23,804 nucleotides of DNA from a virus. Location of the stretch: positions 1-23,804 of the IMG/VR virus record IMGVR_UViG_3300036770_002204, one strand, 5' to 3'. Positions within the stretch are counted from its first letter, which is position 1. Each line of letters starts with the position of its first letter. Positions 14,402 through 22,221 of this stretch are shown here, one piece after another. A program made the translations under genes and the position numbers. The notes beneath the pieces are model-generated. The model saw nothing but the letters and a program-made list of their open reading frames with translations, searched no databases and was not told the DNA's origin.

Positions 14402-16738
14402 ATGTCCCAGATTTATGTCATCAAGCGCAACGGTCAAAGGGTACCACTGGATATATCAAAAATACAAAGACAAGTTCTACATGCCTGCAGGGGTATTGAC
14501 GGAGTTAGCCCCAGCATGATTGAAATCAAAGCTCAATTAGAATTTCATGACGGTATGACTACTAGTACCATTGATGCGCTGCTTTTACAGGCCATGGTTG
14601 GTCTGATTGATGAAACCGAAAACCCCGAAATCAATAATGTCAATTATCAATATGTAGCAGGACGTCAACGCCTGAGTATGTTGAGAAAAGAAGTATACGG
14701 CGAATACGATCCTCCCCGACTTTACGAGATCGTAAAGAAGAACGTAGATGCCGGAATGTATACCCCGGAATTGCTAGAGTGGTATACCCGAGATGAATGG
14801 AATATTATAGATTTATTTGTTGATCATCACAAAGATGAGAACTACACATATGCAGCCATTGCACAGCTTTGTGAAAAATATCTAGTACAAAATCGTGCTA
14901 CAGGACAAGTTTTCGAAACTCCACAGGTGCGATATGCTGTAGCAGCAGCCACAGCCTTTCATGCTGAGCCTAAAGACAAACGATTGAAATATGTCAAGGA
15001 TTATTATGAGTGCGCTTCAGATGGCCATTTCACTCTTGCCACCCCTGTGCTTGCTGGTCTTGGCACTACTACTAAACAGTTCAGCTCTTGCGTTCTTATC
15101 AGTAGTGATGATACCCTCGATAGCATATTTGCTGCTGGCGAAATGATGGCCAAGTATGCCAGTAAACGAGCTGGCATTGGCTTGGAAATTGGTCGTATTA
15201 GACCACTTGGTTCTCCCATTCGCAATGGAGAAATCAAGCACACAGGCCTAGTACCATTTATGAAGAAGTGGTTCTCGGATCTACGTAGTTGCAGCCAAGG
15301 TGGCATACGCAATGCATCGTGTACAGTGACCTTTCCCATCTGGCATGCACAGTTTGAAGACCTTATTGTGTTAAAGAATAATCAAGGCACAGAAGAAACT
15401 CGTGTTAGGCAAATGGATTATTCGGTGGTGGTCAATGCCATGTTTTGGCGTAGATTCAAAAACAGAGAAAACATAACCCTGTTTGATCCACATGAAGTGC
15501 CAGACCTATACGAAGCCTTCTACAGAAACACTGCGGAATTTGAAAGGTTATATGTAGAATATGAGCACGATGCGACAAAAAAGAAGAAGGTATTACCAGC
15601 GGACGAGATCTTTAAGAATGGCATTCTTAAGGAACGCACTGACACTGGTCGCATCTACCTTGTCTTCATTGACAACGTTCAGCGTCAAGGCCCGTTTGAC
15701 ACAGAGCTTGATCCAGTATATCAATCAAATCTTTGCCAAGAGATATTATTACCCACGAGACCTTTCCAGAGGATTGAAGACGCTGAGGGAAGAATCGCTC
15801 TTTGTACTCTTGGCAGTATAAACTGGGGCAGTTTCCGCAATCCACAAGACATGCGTAAGTGCTGTAGAATACTAGTGCGTAGTCTCAGCAATTTACTTAA
15901 CTATCAAGACTTTCTAAGTATTCAAAGTCAACTGGCTAACCAGGACTTTGAACCACTTGGGGTTGGCATCACTAATCTCGCTTATTGGCATGCTCGTAGA
16001 AGCCTCAAGTACGGCGAACCAACAGCATTGGCAGAAGTCCGGCGTTGGATGGAACATCAGGCCTATTACCTAACTGAATCAAGTGTAGAATTGGCCGAGG
16101 AGCGTGGTGCTTGCAGTAAGTCGGCGCAGACCTATTATGGTCGGGGAGTATTTCCTTGGGAGCGCCGCGCCACTGGGGTTAATGAGCTAACGGATTTCAC
16201 TCCAAGTCTTGACTGGGAACCTCTGCGTACTCGTATGAAAAAGTCAGGCATACGTAATGCCACCTTGATGGCTGTAGCGCCTGTGGAATCTAGTTCTGTA
16301 GTATTAAACTCAACCAACGGCATTGAAATGCCCATGGAATTGATTTCTGTAAAAGAATCAAAAGCAGGTAGTTTTGTTCAGGTTGTACCTGAGTATAAAA
16401 GACTACGTAATCGATATCAACTAATGTGGGATCAACGTGATTGCGTGGATTACTTGAAAACAGCCGCAGTGATAGCAGCATATGTAGACCAAAGTTTGAG
16501 TACCAACACTTTTTACAATCCAGCACACTATGCAGGAAATAAAGTACCTGGAACAACTATCACTAGAAATCTCATGTTGGCACATCGATGGGGATTAAAA
16601 ACCATCTACTATAGCTTGATCAACAAAGTAGGTGCCAAAACTCAACTCAGTAATGTCAGCAGTCAACTAGAACCCACTGTGACCAGTGTTTTAGAAATTG
16701 AAGAAGACCAAGAAAATTGTGAGGCTTGTGTATTATGA
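14402..16738 (+). CDS. nrdA: Class Ia ribonucleotide reductase, large (alpha) subunit
   Basis: 778 residues, full length. It reduces ribonucleoside diphosphates to deoxyribonucleotides for phage DNA synthesis. Residues 1-95 form an ATP-cone (V-I-K-R-N-G-Q-R-V-P) for allosteric activity control. Catalytic residues are visible: C230 (F-S-S-C), N443/C445/E447 (N-L-C-Q-E), C468 (A-L-C-T) and the radical-transfer pair Y736-Y737. The C-terminal shuttle cysteines are C773 and C776, spaced C-x2-C rather than the C-x4-C of E. coli. AAGGA precedes the start. Its TGA overlaps the nrdB ATG, and glutaredoxin follows about 700 bases after nrdB. Confidence 0.96.
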   Translation: MSQIYVIKRNGQRVPLDISKIQRQVLHACRGIDGVSPSMIEIKAQLEFHDGMTTSTIDALLLQAMVGLIDETENPEINNVNYQYVAGRQRLSMLRKEVYGEYDPPRLYEIVKKNVDAGMYTPELLEWYTRDEWNIIDLFVDHHKDENYTYAAIAQLCEKYLVQNRATGQVFETPQVRYAVAAATAFHAEPKDKRLKYVKDYYECASDGHFTLATPVLAGLGTTTKQFSSCVLISSDDTLDSIFAAGEMMAKYASKRAGIGLEIGRIRPLGSPIRNGEIKHTGLVPFMKKWFSDLRSCSQGGIRNASCTVTFPIWHAQFEDLIVLKNNQGTEETRVRQMDYSVVVNAMFWRRFKNRENITLFDPHEVPDLYEAFYRNTAEFERLYVEYEHDATKKKKVLPADEIFKNGILKERTDTGRIYLVFIDNVQRQGPFDTELDPVYQSNLCQEILLPTRPFQRIEDAEGRIALCTLGSINWGSFRNPQDMRKCCRILVRSLSNLLNYQDFLSIQSQLANQDFEPLGVGITNLAYWHARRSLKYGEPTALAEVRRWMEHQAYYLTESSVELAEERGACSKSAQTYYGRGVFPWERRATGVNELTDFTPSLDWEPLRTRMKKSGIRNATLMAVAPVESSSVVLNSTNGIEMPMELISVKESKAGSFVQVVPEYKRLRNRYQLMWDQRDCVDYLKTAAVIAAYVDQSLSTNTFYNPAHYAGNKVPGTTITRNLMLAHRWGLKTIYYSLINKVGAKTQLSNVSSQLEPTVTSVLEIEEDQENCEACVL

Positions 16739-17838
16739 GTTTAGCGCAGTATAATTTAAAAAAACACACAGACTACTTAAACCGCAGCATGTTTTTGGAT
16801 CCAGCTGGTCCAGTCACGGTGCAACGATTTGAAGAAGTTCGTTATCCCAAAATCGCCAAGTTTGAAGAAACTGCTCGCGGCTTCTTTTGGGTGCCAGAAG
16901 AGATTACCCTGACCAAAGATAAGATTGATTTCAAAGAAGCCACCGAAGCAGTCAAGCATATTTTTACCAGCAACTTATTAAGACAAACTGCCCTAGACAG
17001 TATACAAGGTCGTGCACCAGCGCAGGTATTCAATCCTGTGATCAGTGTACCAGAACTAGAAGCCTTGGTCAATAACTGGAGTTTTTTCGAAACCAACATT
17101 CACAGCAAAAGCTATAGTCATATCATTAGAAACATCTATGGTGTGCCCAAAGAGGAATTCAATAAGATACACGAGACTCGAGAAATAGTAGACATGGCGG
17201 CCAGTGTAGGTAGATACTATGATGAGTTACACAAACTCAACAGCCAAAAAGAAATTGGAGCCATGTTGGTTAGTGAACAGGATCATATCCGAGCAATCTG
17301 GATGGCACTAAATGCCAGTTATGCCTTAGAAGCACTGCGTTTTATGGTTAGTTTTGCCACCAGCTTGGCCATGGTGGAGAATCGTATATTCATTGGCAAT
17401 GGTAATATCATTGCCTTGATCTTACAAGATGAAATATTACATGCCGATTGGACTGCGTATATTATTAATCAAGTGGTACGTGATGATCCAAGATTCGCTC
17501 AAGCGGCACAAGACTGCAGAGACGAAGTTTACCAAATGTACTGCGAAGTTGTAGAAGAAGAAAAACAGTGGGCTGACTATTTGTTTAAGAAAGGTGTAGT
17601 CATTGGTCTAAATGCACAGATTTTAAAAGACTTTGTTGACTACACTGCTTTTATGCGATTACGGGATATTGGCATCAAGTACCAGGCAGAACATCCTAAA
17701 ACCACTCCAATCCCTTGGTTCAACAAGCATGTAAACATAAATAAAAAACAAACGGCCTTACAGGAATCCGAAAGTACGAACTATGTGATTGGTGTAATGT
17801 CGGATTCTGTAGACTATGCAGAATTGCCTGATATTTAA
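16735..17838 (+). CDS. nrdB: Class Ia ribonucleotide reductase, small (beta) subunit
   Basis: 367 residues from the ATG that overlaps the nrdA stop (ATGA); a longer frame from 16726 is unlikely. It houses the diiron-tyrosyl radical cofactor. Ligands are D88 (D-S-I-Q-G-R), E119, H123, E199 (L-E-A-L-R-F), E233 and H236 (D-E-I-L-H), with radical Y127. The E119-to-H123 interval is one residue longer than the E-x2-H seen in E. coli and T4, through an Asn in E-T-N-I-H. The C-terminus ends Y-A-E-L-P-D-I, a tail suitable for docking to NrdA. Confidence 0.95.
   Translation: MSLAQYNLKKHTDYLNRSMFLDPAGPVTVQRFEEVRYPKIAKFEETARGFFWVPEEITLTKDKIDFKEATEAVKHIFTSNLLRQTALDSIQGRAPAQVFNPVISVPELEALVNNWSFFETNIHSKSYSHIIRNIYGVPKEEFNKIHETREIVDMAASVGRYYDELHKLNSQKEIGAMLVSEQDHIRAIWMALNASYALEALRFMVSFATSLAMVENRIFIGNGNIIALILQDEILHADWTAYIINQVVRDDPRFAQAAQDCRDEVYQMYCEVVEEEKQWADYLFKKGVVIGLNAQILKDFVDYTAFMRLRDIGIKYQAEHPKTTPIPWFNKHVNINKKQTALQESESTNYVIGVMSDSVDYAELPDI
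17736..17743 (+). promoter_or_regulatory. Late-type box CATAAATA inside nrdB 3' end
   Basis: CATAAATA lies within nrdB about 105 bases before the ATG at 17849. It could give late expression of the small-protein cluster separately from nrdAB, but a chance match inside coding sequence is possible. Confidence 0.35.
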
Positions 17839-17848
17839 GGAGATTTAA

Positions 17849-18142
17849 ATGGCAAAAATTGATGAGGAACGAATTCTACTTAAAGTAAGTTTGTTAATTC
17901 GTGATGACGGCAACATTTCGGCCGTAAACCTAATAACCGCTAACGTTGTCTCGCAAGTGGAATCCTATGTTGCAACATTATACGATGGACTTGATGCTGT
18001 TATTGTTGAAGCTTATAATGCCACAGATTATTATATTTCAACTACACAACCACCTGCATCAACCACTACTACCGCAGCTCCGACCACTACTACTACAACT
18101 TCAGCGCCTACTACTACTACAACGACCACATCTGGGGTCTAA
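17849..18142 (+). CDS. Small phage protein with Thr-rich tail (paralogue A)
   Basis: 97 residues. Residues 1-65 form a compact alpha/beta-looking domain (I-L-L-K-V-S-L-L-I ... V-V-S-Q-V-E-S-Y-V ... A-V-I-V-E-A). Residues 67-97 are a low-complexity Thr/Pro/Ala/Ser tail. AAGGAG at 17837-17842 is a strong ribosome site overlapping the nrdB stop. The domain resembles the next two small proteins, so the three look like tandem duplicates. Poly-Thr tails occur in some phage virion proteins. Function not recognised. Confidence 0.7.
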   Translation: MAKIDEERILLKVSLLIRDDGNISAVNLITANVVSQVESYVATLYDGLDAVIVEAYNATDYYISTTQPPASTTTTAAPTTTTTTSAPTTTTTTTSGV

Positions 18143-18149
18143 ATTTTAG

Positions 18150-18350
18150 ATGGCTGATGTCACAGTTGATAACTATATTGTAGTGCGTATTAGTAGAATA
18201 GCAAAAGATACTGCTAATATTGATGGTTATCAACTGGTTGATTCAAACACAGTGACTTCGCTAGAAACAGCATTCACTGCTTATTTTGGAAATATTTACT
18301 CGTTGTTTTATTCCAATAGCACTACAACCGTGGAAGCAACTATACTATAA
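18150..18350 (+). CDS. Small phage protein (paralogue B)
   Basis: 66 residues with the same layout as its neighbours: an initial strand (Y-I-V-V-R-I-S-R-I), a turn, a helix beginning V-T-S-L-E-T-A-F, and a final strand (T-T-V-E-A-T-I-L). It starts 7 bases after the previous stop, lacks a clear ribosome site, and its TAA overlaps the next start (TAATG). No motif identifies a function. Confidence 0.65.
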   Translation: MADVTVDNYIVVRISRIAKDTANIDGYQLVDSNTVTSLETAFTAYFGNIYSLFYSNSTTTVEATIL

Positions 18351-18517
18351 TGCCAAAAGTACATGAAGAAACACTAACCATTCGTGTTTATAAGTTATTA
18401 AAAAAAGATCAAGAATCTAATACCATAGTCAGTGAAGATGTCATTGATGCACTCTATGACGTTATAGAAAATCTTCTTGATGATCGTGGTATCGTAATCG
18501 AAGTGGAGAAACAATAG
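18350..18517 (+). CDS. Very small phage protein (paralogue C)
   Basis: 55 residues: M-P-K-V-H-E-E-T at the start, strand L-T-I-R-V-Y-K-L-L, helix V-I-D-A-L-Y-D-V-I-E-N-L-L, and final strand I-V-I-E-V-E. The ATG overlaps the upstream stop (TAATG), and its TAG is directly followed by the glutaredoxin ATG. Overlap on both sides, intact frame and likeness to its two neighbours support it as a real gene despite its size. Confidence 0.65.
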   Translation: MPKVHEETLTIRVYKLLKKDQESNTIVSEDVIDALYDVIENLLDDRGIVIEVEKQ

Positions 18518-18769
18518 ATGTTAACAGTTTACAGCAAGGCTAATTGTCCTTTTTGTGACAAAGCCAAGGCTTTGCTGACTCTTAAACGCATTCCGTTTAC
18601 AGAAGTCAGAGTCGACCAAGACAGCGCAGCAAAACAATTTATCATCGATCAAGGACACCGTACAGTGCCTCAAATCTATCGCGATGGACAAATATTTGTA
18701 GAAAATGGTTATACCGGATTGGCCCGTTTAACCGAAGATGAGTTTAATCAATTAAAGGAACAAATCTAA
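18518..18769 (+). CDS. grx: Glutaredoxin
   Basis: 83 residues, usual glutaredoxin length. The dithiol active site is C10-P-F-C13 after M-L-T-V-Y-S-K-A-N, and the cis-Pro loop T-V-P lies near residue 50 (H-R-T-V-P-Q-I), followed by G-Y-T-G-L for glutathione contact. It would reduce the NrdA C-terminal cysteines, using glutathione as electron source. Its ATG abuts the preceding stop and its TAA overlaps the next start (TAATG). Confidence 0.95.
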   Translation: MLTVYSKANCPFCDKAKALLTLKRIPFTEVRVDQDSAAKQFIIDQGHRTVPQIYRDGQIFVENGYTGLARLTEDEFNQLKEQI

Positions 18770-19059
18770 TGTTGATCGAAAATAGTAGATTTCATCAAGG
18801 CGAAATTATCAATATAAAATTAATCAGTGGTGACGAGATAGTAGGAGAACTAGTGGGGCAAGATACCAGCAGTTATGAACTGCGTAAACCCTGTGTAGTA
18901 GTGACCAGCCCCGAAGGCATTGGTCTGATCCAAGCCATGTTTGGACTAGATCCTGATCGCGAAAATCTACGTTTTCGTAATGATCATGTTATTACCACTT
19001 GTCATACACACGATAAAATGCGTGATCACTATATCACAGTGACCACCAGCGAGGGCTAA
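18769..19059 (+). CDS. Small beta-barrel protein, Sm/SH3-like
   Basis: 96 residues. The N-terminal part, I-I-N-I-K-L-I-S-G-D-E-I-V-G-E-L-V-G-Q-D, follows the Sm1-type pattern (hydrophobic alternation, then G-D-x-x-x-G-x-L-x-x-x-D) found in Sm/LSm and Hfq folds. A short helix-breaking stretch (F-G-L-D-P-D-R-E-N) and a His-rich segment (C-H-T-H-D) follow. An RNA-binding role is possible but the fold alone does not show it. It overlaps glutaredoxin by one base, so it is probably co-expressed with it. Confidence 0.55.
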   Translation: MLIENSRFHQGEIINIKLISGDEIVGELVGQDTSSYELRKPCVVVTSPEGIGLIQAMFGLDPDRENLRFRNDHVITTCHTHDKMRDHYITVTTSEG

Positions 19060-19060
19060 C

Positions 19061-19345
19061 ATGCCTGGCGCAGCTAGAATGGGCAAAGATCGTGCTCGTA
19101 TCAACGGCACCATCATGCAGGGTTCATGCAGTGTGATAATTAATAACGCTCAAGCTGCCAGACTAGGTGATAAGTGTGTGCCTCATATTCCTTATGGTAA
19201 AAGAAGTTTACACAAATTTCCTCAACCAATAATCAAAGGCAGTTGTTCGGTCATCATTGACGGAAAACCTGCTGCTCGAATGGGCGATCCTACACTATGT
19301 GGATGCCCTATCAATGTAGGCAGTTGCGACGTCATTATTGGCTAA
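19061..19345 (+). CDS. PAAR-repeat spike-tip protein, T4 gp5.4-like
   Basis: 94 residues, the size of T4 gp5.4. Three A-A-R motifs (residues 4-6, 32-34, 71-73) and repeated G-S-C-S-V-I-I strands are PAAR-type features. Cys and His that could hold a metal ion at the tip are C39, H42, H51, C62, C80, C82 and C89. PAAR proteins cap the central spike of contractile tails and help pierce the host envelope. It starts one base after the previous stop. Confidence 0.9.
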   Translation: MPGAARMGKDRARINGTIMQGSCSVIINNAQAARLGDKCVPHIPYGKRSLHKFPQPIIKGSCSVIIDGKPAARMGDPTLCGCPINVGSCDVIIG

Positions 19346-19361
19346 CTGCCACTAAAAATAG

Positions 19362-19369
19362 CATAAATA
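19362..19369 (+). promoter_or_regulatory. Late-type box CATAAATA before the Gly/Cys-rich structural gene
   Basis: CATAAATA ends 7 bases before the ATG at 19377. That ATG has no Shine-Dalgarno, so the transcript would be nearly leaderless. Confidence 0.55.
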
Positions 19370-19376
19370 CTGTACT

Positions 19377-21200
19377 ATGGGATGTAGTTTATTATCTACT
19401 GTTCAATCTATTGCCGCGGCTGGTTGCTGTGCAGGAATTCCTGTACCAGGTGTTAGCAGTATTGCTGGTGGTCTAAGTGGATCACTGGGCGGTGCCTTGG
19501 GCAGTATTCCTGGTGCAGGTGCTTTAGGCAGTATTCCTGGTGCAGGTGCCATCGCAGGCGGTGTCAGTGGATTGGCTGGTGGTGCATTACCAGGACTGGG
19601 TATTCCTGCTTCACTGAGCAGTGTTTGCAGCAGTTTTACCAATGGTGGGTTAAGTGGATTAGCCCAACAATGCTTAGGAGCCTGCGGGCCTGCTGTACAA
19701 GGTGCACTGGGTCAATTGCCAGGAGCATTAACTGGTATGTGCAGCGGCGGTTTACAGAGTCTGATTCCTGCAGGTATGAATTTTCCTACCAGTAATTTAG
19801 TTGATGGAGTTATGGGCCAAGCACAGAGTTTTCTCAAAAACGGTGTGCCTGGTCTAACCGAATGTATTACATCTGCCAAAGCCTTTTGTGAAAACGGATT
19901 TAATCTCAGTGGTAGTTTGATGCAGGCTGCTAGTTTTAACATAGCTGGCGGCGACCTTGGTCACAAGTTTACCAGTATGGCTGATCTTTGCACAGGTGGT
20001 GTCACCAAGGCCTTTGGTGATATCACTGGCGATGCTTTTAACAGTTTGAAAGGAGCATTGCCAAATTTTGGTGCCATGGTAGATCCATCAAATTTAATTC
20101 AATCATTTACACCAGCTGGGCTTGTAGAAAACTTAACTAATCAAGGATTTGGAGATAAGTTTCTAGGTGCATTAGAAAATCATGGTGTGGCACTGGAATC
20201 TCTGAGCTCAGCCAATCCCAAAGATATACTAGCAGCAATCAGCGAAGTACCCAGTGGAGTAGTAGAAAAAATAGTTGATGCCACAGGATACAAAACAGCC
20301 GACGGCAGTGTATTAGGTAGTCTAACAGACATTTTTAATCCTGTGGTGACCTTGGGTGAAAAGGCCAGCAGTGCCATCAATAACAGTTTGAGTTCATTGT
20401 CAAATAGTTTAACTGATGTGGTAGGCGACACCTTTGATGCTGACAACTGGCAACATGTTGGCGGTTTTCTCAGCGAGGTTGAATCACCCGATTTAAATTA
20501 TCTTAAAGATCTAGGCAGTGATACTACCAGGTATCAATCAGTTTTGAATCCGCCAGAGCTCAACAATCTAATTGGTGCTGGCACAGGGATTTTTGGCAAT
20601 CCTGTTATGACTGACATAATGGGCAGCGTGATTGGGGCAGGGTTCATCAGTCAAATAGCAACCATGACCAGTGTACAAGATAAGTTAATCAACACTGATC
20701 AAGGAGCGGCACTACGTACGGCTTTAGAAACAGCCTACAACAATCGGGACAATGAGTTCTACGATCAAGAATATGCCAATGACATTTTGGCAGCAGCAGA
20801 ACCATTTATCAATCCGGCAACCGAAGAACTGCGAGATGAGTTAAACGCAGCCAATCGTGCTTTCGAAGAAGTATTTCATCGATTATTATTAGAAAAGAAA
20901 AATCTAGCAGTAGCAGGTATAGTGCCCGAAGAAATCAAAGGTTCTGCGGCATCTGTTATGGGATTCGTTGGAGATTTACATTCTGTGCATAATGATGAAG
21001 CACAACTTGGAATAAGGGAGTTTATTGAACAAGCAGCAGCACCAAACATCTACGGCGAAGCCATCAAGGCTGCTATAGTAGAAGGTAAAAACATCGCTGT
21101 TATGAGACAGCGGGGCATAGAATTTGTACGCTTAACAGATCCTGTAGCCTACGCTCAAGAAATCACCAATAGGACAGTGTCCGGTCGTTGTTGTCCATAG
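19377..21200 (+). CDS. Large Gly/Cys-rich phage structural protein
   Basis: 607 residues. Residues 1-130 are Gly/Ala/Pro/Leu-rich with many Cys (G-C-S-L-L at the start, G-C-C-A-G near 17, more near 80-100). A 27-base internal duplication encodes LGSIPGAGA twice. The middle is Ser/Asn/Leu-rich, residues about 430-560 are charged helices, and the end is R-C-C-P. The position after the PAAR protein suggests a baseplate or spike-associated part; no enzyme motif is seen. The Gly/Ala-rich N-terminus could interact with membranes. Confidence 0.65.
   Translation: MGCSLLSTVQSIAAAGCCAGIPVPGVSSIAGGLSGSLGGALGSIPGAGALGSIPGAGAIAGGVSGLAGGALPGLGIPASLSSVCSSFTNGGLSGLAQQCLGACGPAVQGALGQLPGALTGMCSGGLQSLIPAGMNFPTSNLVDGVMGQAQSFLKNGVPGLTECITSAKAFCENGFNLSGSLMQAASFNIAGGDLGHKFTSMADLCTGGVTKAFGDITGDAFNSLKGALPNFGAMVDPSNLIQSFTPAGLVENLTNQGFGDKFLGALENHGVALESLSSANPKDILAAISEVPSGVVEKIVDATGYKTADGSVLGSLTDIFNPVVTLGEKASSAINNSLSSLSNSLTDVVGDTFDADNWQHVGGFLSEVESPDLNYLKDLGSDTTRYQSVLNPPELNNLIGAGTGIFGNPVMTDIMGSVIGAGFISQIATMTSVQDKLINTDQGAALRTALETAYNNRDNEFYDQEYANDILAAAEPFINPATEELRDELNAANRAFEEVFHRLLLEKKNLAVAGIVPEEIKGSAASVMGFVGDLHSVHNDEAQLGIREFIEQAAAPNIYGEAIKAAIVEGKNIAVMRQRGIEFVRLTDPVAYAQEITNRTVSGRCCP
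19500..19549 (+). repeat. 27-bp tandem duplication in the Gly/Cys-rich gene
   Basis: GGCAGTATTCCTGGTGCAGG begins at 19500 and again at 19527, identical over 23 bases. The period of 27 keeps the frame (9 residues). Confidence 0.9.
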
Positions 21201-21203
21201 AGA

Positions 21204-21232
21204 TTGAATTCTCTCAAGGGCAATGTTATAAT
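21204..21232 (+). promoter_or_regulatory. Sigma70-type promoter before the lysis genes
   Basis: -35 TTGAAT (21204-21209), 17-base spacer, -10 TATAAT (21227-21232, perfect consensus). The expected start is about 21239, inside the palindrome GCCAATTGGC (21238-21247), leaving a short leader with AGGAGG before the ATG at 21266. A partial late-type box TATAAATT is at 21248-21255. Confidence 0.7.
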
Positions 21233-21237
21233 TAAAG

Positions 21238-21247
21238 GCCAATTGGC
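21238..21247. promoter_or_regulatory. Palindrome GCCAATTGGC at predicted transcription start
   Basis: A perfect 10-base palindrome, placed 5 bases after the -10 box. Position suits an operator; no regulator is identified. Confidence 0.4.
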
Positions 21248-21265
21248 TATAAATTAGGAGGAAGT

Positions 21266-21841
21266 ATGTCAAACTTACAACCTACCGACATGCAGAGCTT
21301 TTATTCTCTAAAATTTTTAGGGAATATACTAGCATTGGTATTCATGCTAGTGGGTTTATATTTTTGCTATAATATGTTAACATGGGCAGTAGACAAGAAA
21401 TTAGCAAGTATAGAAAAACCCGAGCTACATGCGGCCACCGTTGAAGTACGTGAAAAACAGTTAGCCTGTCTGGCTCGAAATATCTATTTTGAAGCCGGAA
21501 ACGAATCGTTTGAAGGCAAAGTTGCTGTGGCACAAGTCACACTAAATCGAGCTGATTCAGGAAATTTTCCCACAGATATTTGCAGAGTGGTTTATCAAAA
21601 AAATATTTTTTATGAAAAGGTAGTTTGTCAATTCAGTTGGTATTGTGATAGGTCGGCTAGCTCACGGCCAATGCATAAAGATATCTATAACGAATGTATG
21701 GAGGTTGCTAAAAAAGTTCTATTAGAAGGGTTTAGACTGCCCGTGTTAAACGATGCAATGTACTATCATGCAGATTACGTAAACCCCGGTTGGCGCAAAG
21801 AAAAATTAGCCAAAATCGGACGACATATTTTTTATCGATAA
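21266..21841 (+). CDS. Membrane-anchored SleB-type cell wall hydrolase (probable endolysin)
   Basis: 191 residues. Residues 17-42 are one hydrophobic segment (signal anchor), then a linker. From residue 66 comes the hydrolase domain: C-L-A-R-N-I-Y-F-E-A-G-N-E with probable catalytic E76, and G-K-V-A-V-A-Q-V-T-L-N-R, the hallmark of the SleB/CwlJ hydrolase family (Hydrolase_2). It would cut peptidoglycan at lysis. The anchor suggests Sec export in a membrane-tethered form, as in signal-anchor endolysins. AGGAGG precedes the ATG and a sigma70 promoter lies upstream. The three-helix membrane protein follows after 9 bases, fitting a lysis cassette. Confidence 0.88.
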   Translation: MSNLQPTDMQSFYSLKFLGNILALVFMLVGLYFCYNMLTWAVDKKLASIEKPELHAATVEVREKQLACLARNIYFEAGNESFEGKVAVAQVTLNRADSGNFPTDICRVVYQKNIFYEKVVCQFSWYCDRSASSRPMHKDIYNECMEVAKKVLLEGFRLPVLNDAMYYHADYVNPGWRKEKLAKIGRHIFYR

Positions 21842-21850
21842 GGAAAATTA

Positions 21851-22192
21851 ATGGACAAGGATCCAGCACTTACAAGATTGTTAGAGGGTATTTTGAATAT
21901 TCCCAGTTTGATTTTTGAGTTCATACGTAATCATTTGGTTAATATCAGCGCACATACACTAGGATGGTTAACCATTGTCATGCTGCATCTCAGTAGTGTG
22001 CCCACATTATTGGCGGTATTAACACATCAAAGCGATAAAATGCCCTCAGTGGACATCATGTTGTTTGTATGGGGTGGACTGGTAGCAATTTTCTTCAAGA
22101 GTTTGTTTGAACGAAATTATTTGTATATTGCTACCATCTGCTTGGGTTTCGTAGCACAAACGGTGTTGATGAGTCTGATATTGTTTAAATAA
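21851..22192 (+). CDS. Three-helix membrane protein, candidate holin
   Basis: 113 residues. Hydrophobic segments at about 35-55 (TLGWLTIVMLHLSSVPTLLAVL), 67-83 (DIMLFVWGGLVAIFF) and 90-112 (YIATICLGFVAQTVLMSLIL) suggest three membrane spans. Size and location right after the hydrolase gene fit a class I-type holin that would release or activate the endolysin. AAGGA precedes the ATG. No holin family signature is recognised, so it could be another phage membrane protein. Confidence 0.6.
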   Translation: MDKDPALTRLLEGILNIPSLIFEFIRNHLVNISAHTLGWLTIVMLHLSSVPTLLAVLTHQSDKMPSVDIMLFVWGGLVAIFFKSLFERNYLYIATICLGFVAQTVLMSLILFK

Positions 22193-22221
22193 ACTCGGAC
22201 GATATCCAACTAAGAAGTCGG

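Noticed and set aside
17946-18149. Leu/Pro/Gln-rich + strand open frame
   Set aside because: It is the alternative-frame reading of the Thr-rich codons of the gene at 17849.
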